A DNA stretch of 32,537 nucleotides from Ovoidimarina sp039190895 (GCA_039190895.1 JBCCXY010000026.1:1-32537), one strand, 5' to 3'; positions 8,006 through 16,252 are shown, counted from the first letter of the stretch. The notes: generated from the letters alone by a model not told the origin. Made by a program: numbers and translations.

Positions 8006-8128
8006 TCAGCCGAGGCCCGGCAGGTGGAAGACGCCAATCGCAAGGACAACAAGCGCGGCGGCACCGACGAAGTCTGCGAGCAACGTGTGTGGCTCAATGT
8101 TCAGGGCGGTTTTCAAGGCGTTAAGCAT
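8006..8128 (-). CDS. 40-residue single-pass membrane peptide, putative SOS-regulated
   Basis: A 40-codon gene from ATG at 8128 to TGA at 8006-8008. The peptide begins MLNALKTALNIEPHTLLADF, then has a clean hydrophobic helix (VGAAALVVLAIGVF, residues 21-34) and ends HLPGLG. It therefore looks like a single-span inner-membrane peptide with an amphipathic N-terminal segment. I do not recognise a named family. Support for its being real: coding-like composition, a LexA-type box 64 bases upstream of the start, and a strong intrinsic terminator downstream with no other gene to serve. The ribosome site is weak (GAAAG 9-10 bases upstream). By analogy with SOS-induced membrane peptides such as SidA or TisB it might inhibit division or affect membrane potential; this is inference only. 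Confidence 0.65.
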   Translation of the reverse strand: MLNALKTALNIEPHTLLADFVGAAALVVLAIGVFHLPGLG

Positions 8129-8177
8129 GGGCGGTGCTTTCTGTCAGTGGGTTGTTGCCACTTTGTTCTCATAACAG

Positions 8178-8216
8178 GAACGTTCTGTAAAGAACTTTCT
8201 GAGAACATTCGCGAAC
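8178..8216 (-). promoter_or_regulatory. LexA-type SOS box (GTTC-N7-GTTC) plus extra half-sites
   Basis: The minus strand reads GTTCTCAGAAAGTTC at 8206-8192, exactly the alphaproteobacterial LexA operator GTTC-N7-GTTC described in Rhodobacter and rhizobia. Further GTTC half-sites flank it at 8216-8213 (spacing 6) and 8181-8178 (spacing 10). It sits in the gap between the end of recG and the 40-codon gene, in promoter position for the latter. I could not pick a clear -35/-10 pair. Confidence 0.6.
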
Positions 8217-8234
8217 AAACGTGGAAATCTGCGC

Positions 8235-10325
8235 TTAACCAACTGAAATCAAACGGATCGCCCTGTCCTGTTCCATTAACCATAAAAGCGTCTTAACCGC
8301 CGCTCCACGCTGCGACTCAAGCTTTGGGTCCTCAACCAGCAGCGTTCGCGCATCACTCTGCGCGATCGCCGATAACCCTGCCTGCCGCTCCAGATCCGCG
8401 ATTCGGAACCGCGGCAGCCCCGATTGCGCCGTCCCGATCACATCGCCCGCGCCGCGCATCGCCAGATCCTCTTCGGCAATCCAAAAGCCGTCTTCGGTTT
8501 CGCGAAGGATTTCCAGGCGTTTCCGTCCAGTTTCGGACAGCGGCGACTGATAGATCAGCAGGCAGGTAGATGCGCCCTCGCCCCGCCCAACGCGGCCCCG
8601 AAGCTGATGCAACTGCGCGAGACCAAAGGTCTCGGCCCGTTCGATCACCATGATCGTCGCGTTGGGGACGTTGACGCCCACCTCGATGACCGTCGTGGCG
8701 ACCAGCACCTTGGTCTCACCCGTCACAAACCGCGCCATCGCCGCGTCTTTCTCAGCCGGGGGCATCTGCCCATGCACCAAACCAACGGCACCTTCACCGA
8801 GGGCCGCGCGCAATCGCTGAAACCGATCTTCGGCGGCAACAAGGTCCATCACCTCGCTCTCTTCGACGAGCGGGCACACCCAATACGCCTGGCGCCCCTC
8901 CTCGATCGCACGACGCAGGTTGCCCACGACCTCGTCCAGCCGCGCCGTCGAAACCATGGCCGTTGTCACCGGCTTCCGCCCCGGAGGCTTCTCATCCAGA
9001 ACCGAGACATCCATGTGCCCATACTGCGCAAGGCTCAAAGACCGCGGGATGGGTGTCGCGGTCATCACCAGCACGTCCGCTGTCTCACCCTTCGCGCCCA
9101 GTTCCATCCGCTGCGCGACGCCAAAACGGTGCTGCTCATCGACAATCGCCAGCCGCAGATCAGCGAACACCACGTCCGGCTGAAACACTGCGTGGGTGCC
9201 CACGAGCACATGAATATCCCCATCCGCAAGCGCCTTCAGCTTGGCCGCCCGATCTGCACCTCGATCCCGCCCCGTCAGGATTTCCACAACGATTTCAGCC
9301 GTCTCCGCAAGGGGCGTGAGGCTCTCCAGATGCTGGCGAGCAAGGATCTCTGTCGGTGCCATAAGCACGCCCTGCCCCCCGGCCTCCACCGCCGCGACAA
9401 GCGCCAGAAACGCCACCAGGGTCTTCCCCGACCCGACATCCCCCTGCAGCAACCGGTTCATCCGCACAGGCGCCGCCATGTCCCGCGCGATCTCGTCAAC
9501 CGCCCGGGTCTGCGCCCCCGTTGGCACAAACGGCAGCGCCTCCAGCACGCGGCGGGCACGTGATCCGTCGCCCACCGTTTCGCGCCCCGCCTTCCGGCGC
9601 GACGCCTGCCGCGCAAGCGCGAGCGTCACCTGATGCGCCAACAGTTCGTCATATGCCAGCCGCCGCCGCGCGCTGGAGTTCGGCGACAGGTCCTTGTCCG
9701 CCACCGGCGCATGCACGGCCTCCAGGGCGGCGCGCCATGAAGCCCAGCCCTCGCGCTCCACCAAAGCGGGATCGATCCATTCGTCCAGATCCGGCACACG
9801 ATGCAGCGCATCTGCCAGCGCCTTCGCCATGATCCGCTGTGTCACACTCCCGGTCAGCGGATACAGCGGCTCAAACGCTGGAATTGTCTCCGCTTCGGCC
9901 ACCGGGACCATGTGATCCGGGTGCACGATCTGCGCAACCCCATCAAAATGCTCAACCTTTCCCGAAACGACCCGCCGCGACCCGGGGGGAAGCTGCTTCA
10001 GCAAATACTCCCCCCGCGCATGAAAAAACACGAGCTGAAACGTCGTCGCCGCGTCTGTCACGTCTACGCGATAGGGTCGCCCTTTGACCCGCGCAGGACG
10101 ATGCTGGCCGACCTCGACCTCGACAGTGACGACGGCAGGCGGCACGACACCCTGCACGGTCTCGCGGCGTGCCCGGTCAACGCCCGAATAAGGCAGCGTC
10201 AACAACAGATCCTTCGGCGTGAGGGTGCCCGCCTTTTCAAGCGCCGCAGCCGACTTCGGACCAATCCCGTCGAGCCCCTTGAGGTCCGCAAACAGCGGAA
10301 ACAACACTTCGGGGCGGCCGCTCAT
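8235..10325 (-). CDS. recG: ATP-dependent DNA helicase RecG
   Basis: 696 residues, full length. RecG remodels stalled replication forks and branched DNA. Visible are the N-terminal HhH-like LKGLDGIGPKSAAALEKAG (residues 15-33), the wedge/OB region (about 60-150), Walker A LLQGDVGSGKTLVAFLAL (about residue 296), the DEQHRFG box (about 396), the TATPIPRSLSLAQYG motif, and the C-lobe QLRGRVGRGEG motif shared with Mfd. The ATG at 10325 overlaps the ligA stop (ATGA), so recG is translationally coupled to ligA. Its stop lies 107 bases before the start of the 40-codon gene. Confidence 0.97.
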   Translation of the reverse strand: MSGRPEVLFPLFADLKGLDGIGPKSAAALEKAGTLTPKDLLLTLPYSGVDRARRETVQGVVPPAVVTVEVEVGQHRPARVKGRPYRVDVTDAATTFQLVFFHARGEYLLKQLPPGSRRVVSGKVEHFDGVAQIVHPDHMVPVAEAETIPAFEPLYPLTGSVTQRIMAKALADALHRVPDLDEWIDPALVEREGWASWRAALEAVHAPVADKDLSPNSSARRRLAYDELLAHQVTLALARQASRRKAGRETVGDGSRARRVLEALPFVPTGAQTRAVDEIARDMAAPVRMNRLLQGDVGSGKTLVAFLALVAAVEAGGQGVLMAPTEILARQHLESLTPLAETAEIVVEILTGRDRGADRAAKLKALADGDIHVLVGTHAVFQPDVVFADLRLAIVDEQHRFGVAQRMELGAKGETADVLVMTATPIPRSLSLAQYGHMDVSVLDEKPPGRKPVTTAMVSTARLDEVVGNLRRAIEEGRQAYWVCPLVEESEVMDLVAAEDRFQRLRAALGEGAVGLVHGQMPPAEKDAAMARFVTGETKVLVATTVIEVGVNVPNATIMVIERAETFGLAQLHQLRGRVGRGEGASTCLLIYQSPLSETGRKRLEILRETEDGFWIAEEDLAMRGAGDVIGTAQSGLPRFRIADLERQAGLSAIAQSDARTLLVEDPKLESQRGAAVKTLLWLMEQDRAIRLISVG

Positions 10326-12430
10326 CCGGCGCCGATCAGCTCTAGCCAGCCATCCTCGTCCAGCGTCTCGATCCCCAGTTCGGCGGCCTTCTTGGCCTTC
10401 GATCCCGCGCCGGGTCCTGCCACCAGCAAGTCGGTTTTCGCAGACACCGAACCAGACACCTTGGCCCCTAGCGCCTCCGCTCGGGCCTTCGCCTCGGCCC
10501 GCGTCATTTTCTCAAGCGTGCCAGTAAACACGACCGTTTTGCCGGCGACCGGGCTGCCATCCGTGTTCGGCGCTTCAACTGCCGTGATCTCGGTTAGCGC
10601 CTCCACGAGGCGGGCAATCGAGGCGCGCTCAGCCTCCTGATGAAACGTCGTGATCAGCGAGGCGGCCATCACCTCGCCCACGCCATCGGCGCCTATCAGG
10701 TCATCCCACGCCACGCCCTGCCCGATCTCGGCGGCATCCATCGCCGCCTCAAAAGCCTCCCACGTGCCGTAGTGCCGCGCAAGGATTCGGCCGGACGACT
10801 CACCCACATGGCGGATGCCCAGCGCGAAAATCATCCGGTCGAGCCCGATGACCCGCCGCGCCTCCACCCCGGCGAAGAGGTTCGCGGCCGAGCGCTCACC
10901 ATAGCCCTCGCGCGTGCGCAGATCGTCGCCGTGACGGGCGGCCAGCGAAAAGATGTCCGCAGGCTCCTTGATCCAGCCAAGCGCATAGAACTGCTCCACT
11001 TGCTTGGACCCAAGCCCTTCAATGTCGAACGCCGCACGCGACACGAAATGACGCAGCTTTTCAACGGCTTGAGCAGGGCAGATCAGCCCGCCCGTACAAC
11101 GCCGCACCGCATCGCCCTCATCCCGCACGGCCTCGGAGTCGCACTCCGGGCACCGCGTCGGAAAGACATAGGCCGCCGACTCCGAAAGCCGCTTTGACAG
11201 ATCGACATCGGCGACCTTGGGGATCACGTCGCCCGCGCGATAGACCTGCACCCAGTCGCCGACGCGGATGTCCTTACCATCGCGGATCGGCGCCCCGTTG
11301 GCGTCGCGTCCGGCGATGTAATCCTCATTGTGCAGCGTTGCGTTCGAGACCACGACGCCGCCCACGGTCACCGGTTGCAGCCGAGCAACCGGCGACAGCG
11401 CCCCGGTGCGCCCAACCTGAATGTCAATCGCTTCCAGCAGCGTCCAGGCCAGTTCCGCCGGGAACTTGTGCGCAATGGCCCAACGCGGAGTGGTTGAGCG
11501 GAAGCCAAGCCGCCCCTGCAACCCCAGATCGTTGACCTTGTAGACAACGCCGTCGATGTCATAGCCGAGCGTCGCGCGCTGTTCTTCAATGCTCGCGTAA
11601 TGCGCCAACATCGCGTCGACCCCGTCGCACAGTTGGGTCAACGGGTTGGTCTGAAAGCCAAGCTCAGCCAACCTCGCAATCGCACCGAACTGGGTATCGG
11701 CGAGCGGCGCGCTTTTTTCGCCCCAGGCGTAGGCGAAGAATTTCAGCGGGCGGGTCCTGGTGATTTCAGCGTCCAGTTGCCGCAATGATCCCGCCGCCGC
11801 GTTGCGTGGGTTAGCAAACACCTTGGCCCCTGCTGCGTCTTGCCGCGCGTTCAGTGCTTCGAAATCGGCGTGACTCATATAGACCTCGCCGCGGACTTCC
11901 AGAATATCCGGCGCATCCACGAGCATCTCGGGAATGTCGCTGATCGTCAGCGCATTCCGCGTCACGTTCTCCCCCACGGCGCCATCACCCCGGGTCGCCG
12001 CCTCCACAAGGCGCCCACCCTCATAGCGCAAAGACAACGACAGCCCGTCGATCTTCGGCTCGGCCGTGTAGGCCAACGTGTCTTCGGTTCCCAGATAGCG
12101 TCGGACCGAGCCATCGAACTCGGCCACGTCGTCGCCATTGAACGCATTGCCCAGTGACAGCATCCGCACACGATGCGCGACCTTCTGAAACCCCTCTGCT
12201 GGTGCCGCGCCGACCTGATCAGACGGGCTGTCCGATCGCTTGAGCCCCGGAAACAGCGTCTCAATTGCCGCATTGCGCCGCTTCAGGGCGTCATACTCTG
12301 CATCGCTGAGCTCCGGCGCGTCTTCGGTGTGATACGCCGCGTTGGCAGACGCCAAGACCTGCGAAAGGCGCGCAAGTTCGTCGCGCGCCTCGTCTTCCGT
12401 CAGTGTCTCAATTGGTGTCTGATCCGCCAT
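10322..12430 (-). CDS. ligA: NAD+-dependent DNA ligase LigA
   Basis: 702 residues, full length; seals nicks in replication and repair using NAD+. The order is complete: Ia domain (YHTEDAPELSDAEYDAL, residues 33-49, binds NAD), adenylation domain with the AMP-accepting lysine K126 in EPKIDGLS, OB domain, a four-cysteine zinc finger (CPECDSEA...RRCTGGLICP, around residues 410-435), helix-hairpin-helix repeats and a C-terminal BRCT domain (KTVVFTGTLEKMTRAEAKA onwards). It overlaps recG by four bases and lies 115 bases downstream of ctrA on the same strand; the gap holds two hairpins, so it may have its own promoter. Confidence 0.97.
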   Translation of the reverse strand: MADQTPIETLTEDEARDELARLSQVLASANAAYHTEDAPELSDAEYDALKRRNAAIETLFPGLKRSDSPSDQVGAAPAEGFQKVAHRVRMLSLGNAFNGDDVAEFDGSVRRYLGTEDTLAYTAEPKIDGLSLSLRYEGGRLVEAATRGDGAVGENVTRNALTISDIPEMLVDAPDILEVRGEVYMSHADFEALNARQDAAGAKVFANPRNAAAGSLRQLDAEITRTRPLKFFAYAWGEKSAPLADTQFGAIARLAELGFQTNPLTQLCDGVDAMLAHYASIEEQRATLGYDIDGVVYKVNDLGLQGRLGFRSTTPRWAIAHKFPAELAWTLLEAIDIQVGRTGALSPVARLQPVTVGGVVVSNATLHNEDYIAGRDANGAPIRDGKDIRVGDWVQVYRAGDVIPKVADVDLSKRLSESAAYVFPTRCPECDSEAVRDEGDAVRRCTGGLICPAQAVEKLRHFVSRAAFDIEGLGSKQVEQFYALGWIKEPADIFSLAARHGDDLRTREGYGERSAANLFAGVEARRVIGLDRMIFALGIRHVGESSGRILARHYGTWEAFEAAMDAAEIGQGVAWDDLIGADGVGEVMAASLITTFHQEAERASIARLVEALTEITAVEAPNTDGSPVAGKTVVFTGTLEKMTRAEAKARAEALGAKVSGSVSAKTDLLVAGPGAGSKAKKAAELGIETLDEDGWLELIGAG

Positions 12431-12502
12431 CTCGTCCTCCAGCAGGTCACAGCCGGAGTGTTAGAGCATGTTCAGATCAGGGTGAAGTCTCTGGCCCCAC
12501 GC

Positions 12503-12545
12503 CGTTTTCTGGAAGAAAACGCACCGGAATTTGTATCAAATTCCG
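12503..12545 (-). repeat. Tandem hairpins between ctrA and ligA
   Basis: Two perfect 8-pair inverted repeats are separated by three bases: CGGAATTT-GTATC-AAATTCCG (12525-12545), which starts at the base after the ctrA stop codon, and CGTTTTCT-GGA-AGAAAACG (12503-12521). No long U-run follows. They may attenuate or stabilise the 3' end of ctrA mRNA. A related array lies at 7730-7790. Confidence 0.55.
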
Positions 12546-13259
12546 TCACCCGGCCGCAGCCAGGGGAACGCCCGAAACCTCAGGCTCCGGGTCCCGCAGC
12601 ACATAGCCCCGGCCCCAAACCGTTTCGATATAGTTCTCACCGTCCGTTGCCTGGCTGAGCTTCTTGCGGAGCTTACAGATGAATACGTCGATGATCTTCA
12701 ATTCGGGCTCATCCATCCCGCCGTAGAGATGGTTGAGGAACATCTCCTTGGTGAGGGTCGTCCCCTTACGAAGCGAAAGAAGCTCCAGCATCTGGTACTC
12801 TTTGCCTGTCAGGTGCACCGTGCGCCCGTCAACCTCCACCGTTTTGGCGTCGAGATTGACCGAAATCTTACCCGTCCGGATGACCGACTGCGCATGCCCT
12901 TTGGAGCGTCTGATGATCGCGTGAATGCGGGCCACAAGCTCTTCCCGGTGGAAGGGTTTGGTCAGGTAGTCGTCTGCCCCGAACCCGAATCCCTTAAGCT
13001 TGTTCTCGGTATCGTCCGACCCCGAGAGGATCAAAATCGGCGTATCCACCCGCGCCAGCCGCAACTGCCGCAACACTTCGTGCCCGTTCATGTCCGGAAG
13101 GTTAAGGTCCAGGAGGATCAGATCGTAGTCGTACAGCTTCGCCAGATCGATCCCTTCTTCCCCAAGGTCTGTTGCGTAAACGTTCAGGTTGGCGTGGGTC
13201 AGCATAAGCTCGATGCTGGGGGAAGTCGTAGGATCGTCTTCGACGAGGAGTACGCGCAT
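12546..13259 (-). CDS. ctrA: Cell-cycle response regulator CtrA
   Basis: 237-residue OmpR-type response regulator and master regulator of the alphaproteobacterial cell cycle, motility and (in Rhodobacterales) gene transfer agent and flagellar genes. The receiver domain has the acidic pair E7-D9, phospho-acceptor D51 (LILLDLNLPDMNGHE) and K101 (LTKPF). The winged-helix DNA-binding domain spans about 125-225 (LTGKEYQMLELLSLRKG and ETVWGRGYVL). The tail ends VSGVPLAAAG, lacking the terminal AA of the Caulobacter ClpXP degron. GGAG seven bases upstream supports the ATG at 13259. It is preceded by sciP on the same strand and by a CtrA-like box. Confidence 0.97.
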   Translation of the reverse strand: MRVLLVEDDPTTSPSIELMLTHANLNVYATDLGEEGIDLAKLYDYDLILLDLNLPDMNGHEVLRQLRLARVDTPILILSGSDDTENKLKGFGFGADDYLTKPFHREELVARIHAIIRRSKGHAQSVIRTGKISVNLDAKTVEVDGRTVHLTGKEYQMLELLSLRKGTTLTKEMFLNHLYGGMDEPELKIIDVFICKLRKKLSQATDGENYIETVWGRGYVLRDPEPEVSGVPLAAAG

Positions 13260-13311
13260 TTCATCGCTCCGAAAGCTAAACTAAATCGCCGTTAATAATT
13301 CCCGATAAAAG

Positions 13312-13326
13312 TTAACCGGCAGTTAC
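13312..13326 (-). promoter_or_regulatory. Putative CtrA-binding site upstream of ctrA
   Basis: TTAA-N7-TTAC (TTAACCGGCAGTTAC on the plus strand) closely matches the CtrA full site TTAA-N7-TTAA(C), differing in the last base of one half-site. It lies 53 bases upstream of the ctrA start in the AT-rich gap after sciP, a position compatible with autoregulation. Confidence 0.5.
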
Positions 13327-13347
13327 CGTGTACGGCAGATTAGCATT

Positions 13348-13362
13348 ACAACTTAAAGTTGT
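13348..13362. terminator. Perfect 15-base palindrome over the sciP stop
   Basis: ACAACTT-A-AAGTTGT includes the TAA stop of sciP. With a one-base centre it is a poor RNA hairpin, so it is more likely a protein-binding palindrome or chance than a terminator. It lies upstream of the ctrA promoter region. Confidence 0.25.
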
Positions 13363-13640
13363 CTATATCTTTGTAGAGCCGTTGCTTTCAGGGCTGCCTC
13401 GCCGTGCGTCTCAACCGCAGATTGCCAAGACGTAAACTCCTCGTCCGTCAGCGCGTACATTTCCAAGGCTTCATCGCGCGAGATCAGGCCCCCGGACACC
13501 GCGCGCACCACGGCCGCCTTCCGGCTGGCCACCCACCGCCGGGTCTTGGGGCTTGGCAAGTCTGCACGCGTCATCACGGTGCCATCCGGCAACGTTACAG
13601 CGCGTGGACCATCAACTTTCTTAAGGTACATGACCCTCAT
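13353..13640 (-). CDS. sciP: SciP-like DUF1153 regulator
   Basis: About 95 residues. The core DLPSPKTRRWVASRKAAVV, then a helix-turn-helix-like stretch (GLISRDEALEMYALTDEEF), then W72 and a C-terminal LQRYRQL match the DUF1153/SciP family. In Caulobacter SciP binds CtrA and represses CtrA-activated genes. The frame is open much further upstream but that part overlaps mnmA and looks non-coding. I placed the start at ATG 13640 (MRVMYLKK); the ATG at 13631 (MYLKK) is an equally good candidate. It lies directly upstream of ctrA, so antagonist and target are encoded side by side and possibly cotranscribed. Confidence 0.9.
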   Translation of the reverse strand: MRVMYLKKVDGPRAVTLPDGTVMTRADLPSPKTRRWVASRKAAVVRAVSGGLISRDEALEMYALTDEEFTSWQSAVETHGEAALKATALQRYRQL

Positions 13641-13702
13641 CCCGAACTTACGGCGAACCCAAGATGTAACTTTTTGGTTTAACGACGCGTGAAACCCGTA
13701 CC

Positions 13703-13730
13703 TTGTTAGTCGTTCGCATTTTCCTATATT
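13703..13730 (+). promoter_or_regulatory. Putative promoter of mnmA
   Basis: TTGTTA (13703-13708), 16 bases, then TATATT (13725-13730), four and five matches to the housekeeping consensus. It lies 30 bases before the ATG at 13761 in the divergent gap with sciP. Confidence 0.45.
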
Positions 13731-13760
13731 TGCGCGCGATCCCAATTGGATGTGAGACCC

Positions 13761-14903
13761 ATGGCCCTCGACAACCACCCGCTCAATTCGCTCGGCCTGC
13801 CCAAGCCGGTGGCCGAGACTCGTGTGCTCGTTGCCATGTCGGGCGGCGTGGACAGTTCCGTCGTGGCGGCGATGCTGGCGGACGAGGGCTATGATGTCGT
13901 GGGCATTACGCTGCAGCTTTATGACCACGGGGCCGCGCTAGCGAAGAAGGGCGCTTGCTGCGCGGGGCTGGATATCCACGATGCCCGCCGCGTCGCCGAA
14001 TCGATGGGGTTCCCGCACTACGTGCTGGATTACGAGAACACGTTCCGCGAGGCGGTCATCGATGAGTTCGCAGACAGCTATCTGGCAGGTGCGACGCCCG
14101 TGCCCTGCATCCGCTGCAACGAACGCGTGAAGTTCCGCGACCTGTTGGAGACGGCGAAGGACCTCGACGCCGACTGCATGGCCACCGGCCACTACATCCG
14201 TCGCGAGGCGGGCCCCAACGGCGCCGAACTCCACTCAGCCGCCGACGCCGCGCGCGACCAGTCCTACTTCCTTTTCTCCACCACCCGCGATCAGCTCGAC
14301 TACCTGCGCTTTCCCCTGGGGGGCCTCGCCTCAAAGTACGAAACCCGCGCGCTAGCGACCAAGTATGGCCTACCGGTCGCCGACAAGCCCGACAGCCAGG
14401 ACATCTGCTTTGTGCCCGACGGCAACTACGCCTCGGTGATCCAAAAGCTCCGCCCTGGCGCCGCCGAACCCGGGGAAATCGTCCACGCCGACGGCCGCGT
14501 CCTCGGCGAACATCCGGGCGTCATCCACTACACCATCGGCCAGCGCCGGGGGCTGGGCATCGGCGGGCTTGAAGAGCCGCTCTACGTCGTCAAGCTCGAC
14601 GTCGACACCCGCCGTGTGGTCGTCGGCCCTAAAGACATGCTCGCCACCCGCCGCGTACCGGTGCGCGAGATCAACTGGATAGGCAACGGCGCCCTTACCG
14701 ATGCCGCCGAGCGCGAGATCTCTGTCCGCGTCCGCTCCACCCGCCCGCCGCAAGAGGCGATCCTGCGTCCGACCGGGCCGGACACGGGCGAGGTCGAACT
14801 ACTGACCCCGGAGGAAGGCGTCTCCCCCGGACAAGCTTGCGTGTTCTACGAAACCGAAGGGACCCGCGTCCTCGGCGGCGGCTGGATCTGGCGCGGGGCA
14901 TGA
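13761..14903 (+). CDS. mnmA: tRNA-specific 2-thiouridylase MnmA
   Basis: 380 residues; installs the 2-thio group on wobble uridine 34 of tRNA-Lys, -Glu and -Gln using ATP and a persulfide relay. The PP-loop ATPase motif is AMSGGVDSSVVAAML (residues 25-39). The two active-site cysteines are C119 (PVPCIRCNERVKF) and C216 (DSQDICFVPDGNY). The C-terminal beta-barrel follows, with HTIGQRRGLG-type HYTIGQRRGLGIGG. An in-frame TTG five codons upstream is possible, but the ATG at 13761 gives the better fit behind the promoter. The stop overlaps the next start (ATGA). Confidence 0.96.
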   Translation: MALDNHPLNSLGLPKPVAETRVLVAMSGGVDSSVVAAMLADEGYDVVGITLQLYDHGAALAKKGACCAGLDIHDARRVAESMGFPHYVLDYENTFREAVIDEFADSYLAGATPVPCIRCNERVKFRDLLETAKDLDADCMATGHYIRREAGPNGAELHSAADAARDQSYFLFSTTRDQLDYLRFPLGGLASKYETRALATKYGLPVADKPDSQDICFVPDGNYASVIQKLRPGAAEPGEIVHADGRVLGEHPGVIHYTIGQRRGLGIGGLEEPLYVVKLDVDTRRVVVGPKDMLATRRVPVREINWIGNGALTDAAEREISVRVRSTRPPQEAILRPTGPDTGEVELLTPEEGVSPGQACVFYETEGTRVLGGGWIWRGA

Positions 14904-16246
14904 CGCCGGTCATCGGCGTCGCGCCCTACGCCCTGCGCCCGGGCCCGGGACTTGCGTCAACACCGCTGTCCCAGATCGCCTTCCCGCTGGGCCTGTCCGA
15001 GCGGCTTTCGGGCGGCACGCTGGGCGACCTCGGCCCCGACGACCACGTCATCTTCTTCCCCAAAAGCTCGTTCTACTGGCCCCGCCCCCTCGGCATCGCC
15101 GCCCAACCCTCGTTGATGATCGCCGAACCGCGTGCCGTCCACGCCCGCCACATGGCGCTGCTGCGCGTCTTCTACCGCCGGTTCTTCCGCGTGCTGACCC
15201 GCGACCCGACGCTCCAGACACAGATCCCGAATGCCCTGCCCTACAGCCACATGGAAAGCTGGATCCCCGACACGGTCGACACGACCAAAAGCCGCCACTG
15301 CTCCCTCATTGCATCGGCCAAACGCGACCAACCGGGCCACAAGCTCCGCCACCGCATCGTGGAAGCGATCCGTGCCGAGGGCCTTGATATCGACATCATG
15401 GGCCGCGGCTATGCCCCGTTCGAGGCGAAGGAAGACGGCCTCGCGCCCTACCACTTCTCGGTTATCATCGAGAACAGCCAAGAGCCCGGCTACATCACCG
15501 AAAAGCTCCTCGACGCCTGTCTCTGCCGCACGATCCCGCTGTACTGGGGCGCGCCGGATGTGGGCGACTACCTCGACCCGTCCGGCATGGTGATCTGCGA
15601 CAGCGAGGCGGCCCTCATGACTGCCCTGCGCGCGCCGCCTGACCCCGCTTCTTTCGCCCCGGCGCTAGAGGCAAACCGCGAAACAGCCCGCGACCTCGCC
15701 CAGGGCCCCCTTCGCGCCGCACTCACGCTCGCGTCAGAGCTTGGCGACAGCAAGCCAGTCCTCACGACCCACCGCCTCCACTTGCGCCCGTACCGGATCG
15801 CCGACACCCAACCGCTTCACCGCTTCTTCCGCGACCCCGAGGCGATGCGATACTGGGGCAACCGGCATCGGACACTGACCGAGACACTGGATTTCGTCCG
15901 CATGACAATGGCCGCCGACCCCGCAACAACCTGCGAGTTCGTCATCGAAAGAGACGGCGAGGTCATCGGCAAAGCCGGCATGTGGCGCGCGCCCGAGATC
16001 GGCTTCTTCATCCTGCCCGGCCACCAGCGAAAGGAGTACGCCTACGAGGCTCTCTCCGCCCTCATCCCCCACCTCTTCGCCCGCTACGACATCAGCCACC
16101 TGACCGCCGACGTCGACCCCCGCAACACCGCCTGCCTTGCCCTGCTGGCGCGCCTCGGGTTCACCGAAACCCACCGCGCCGAGCGGACGATCGAGATCGA
16201 TGGCGACTGGTGCGACAGCATATATTTCCAACTTACCCGCCCCTGA
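14900..16246 (+). CDS. Fusion protein: GT10 fucosyltransferase-like domain + GNAT acetyltransferase domain
   Basis: 448 residues from the ATG at 14900, which overlaps the mnmA stop. The N-terminal half (about 45-245) carries the hallmark of glycosyltransferase family 10: YHFSVIIENSQEPGYITEKL (184-203) followed by a cysteine-rich CLCRTIPLYWGAPDVGDYL segment. In this family the segment binds GDP-sugar. From about residue 288 (LTTHRLHLRPYRIADTQ) to the end it is a RimJ/RimL-type GNAT N-acetyltransferase, ending in DPRNTACLALLARLGF (406-421), the usual CoA-proximal helix. The CoA pyrophosphate loop (LPGHQRKEYAYEAL) is degenerate. No signal peptide or membrane span, so cytoplasmic. Substrates are unknown; it may add and acetylate a sugar on a surface glycan. 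A linker of about 40 residues joins the halves without frameshift. Confidence 0.8.
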   Translation: MTPVIGVAPYALRPGPGLASTPLSQIAFPLGLSERLSGGTLGDLGPDDHVIFFPKSSFYWPRPLGIAAQPSLMIAEPRAVHARHMALLRVFYRRFFRVLTRDPTLQTQIPNALPYSHMESWIPDTVDTTKSRHCSLIASAKRDQPGHKLRHRIVEAIRAEGLDIDIMGRGYAPFEAKEDGLAPYHFSVIIENSQEPGYITEKLLDACLCRTIPLYWGAPDVGDYLDPSGMVICDSEAALMTALRAPPDPASFAPALEANRETARDLAQGPLRAALTLASELGDSKPVLTTHRLHLRPYRIADTQPLHRFFRDPEAMRYWGNRHRTLTETLDFVRMTMAADPATTCEFVIERDGEVIGKAGMWRAPEIGFFILPGHQRKEYAYEALSALIPHLFARYDISHLTADVDPRNTACLALLARLGFTETHRAERTIEIDGDWCDSIYFQLTRP

Positions 16247-16252
16247 CCAGCC

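Noticed and set aside
7725..8174. Plus-strand frame of 149 codons in the gap before recG
   Set aside because: Runs through hairpins, a poly-A tract and the antisense of the SOS-linked peptide; no ribosome site and basic low-complexity product.
8424..9563. Plus-strand frame opposite recG (379 codons)
   Set aside because: Same artefact; the recG frame explains the region fully.
13641..13928. N-terminal extension of sciP into mnmA
   Set aside because: The added 96 residues have no similarity to the DUF1153 family and overlap the conserved N-terminus of MnmA.
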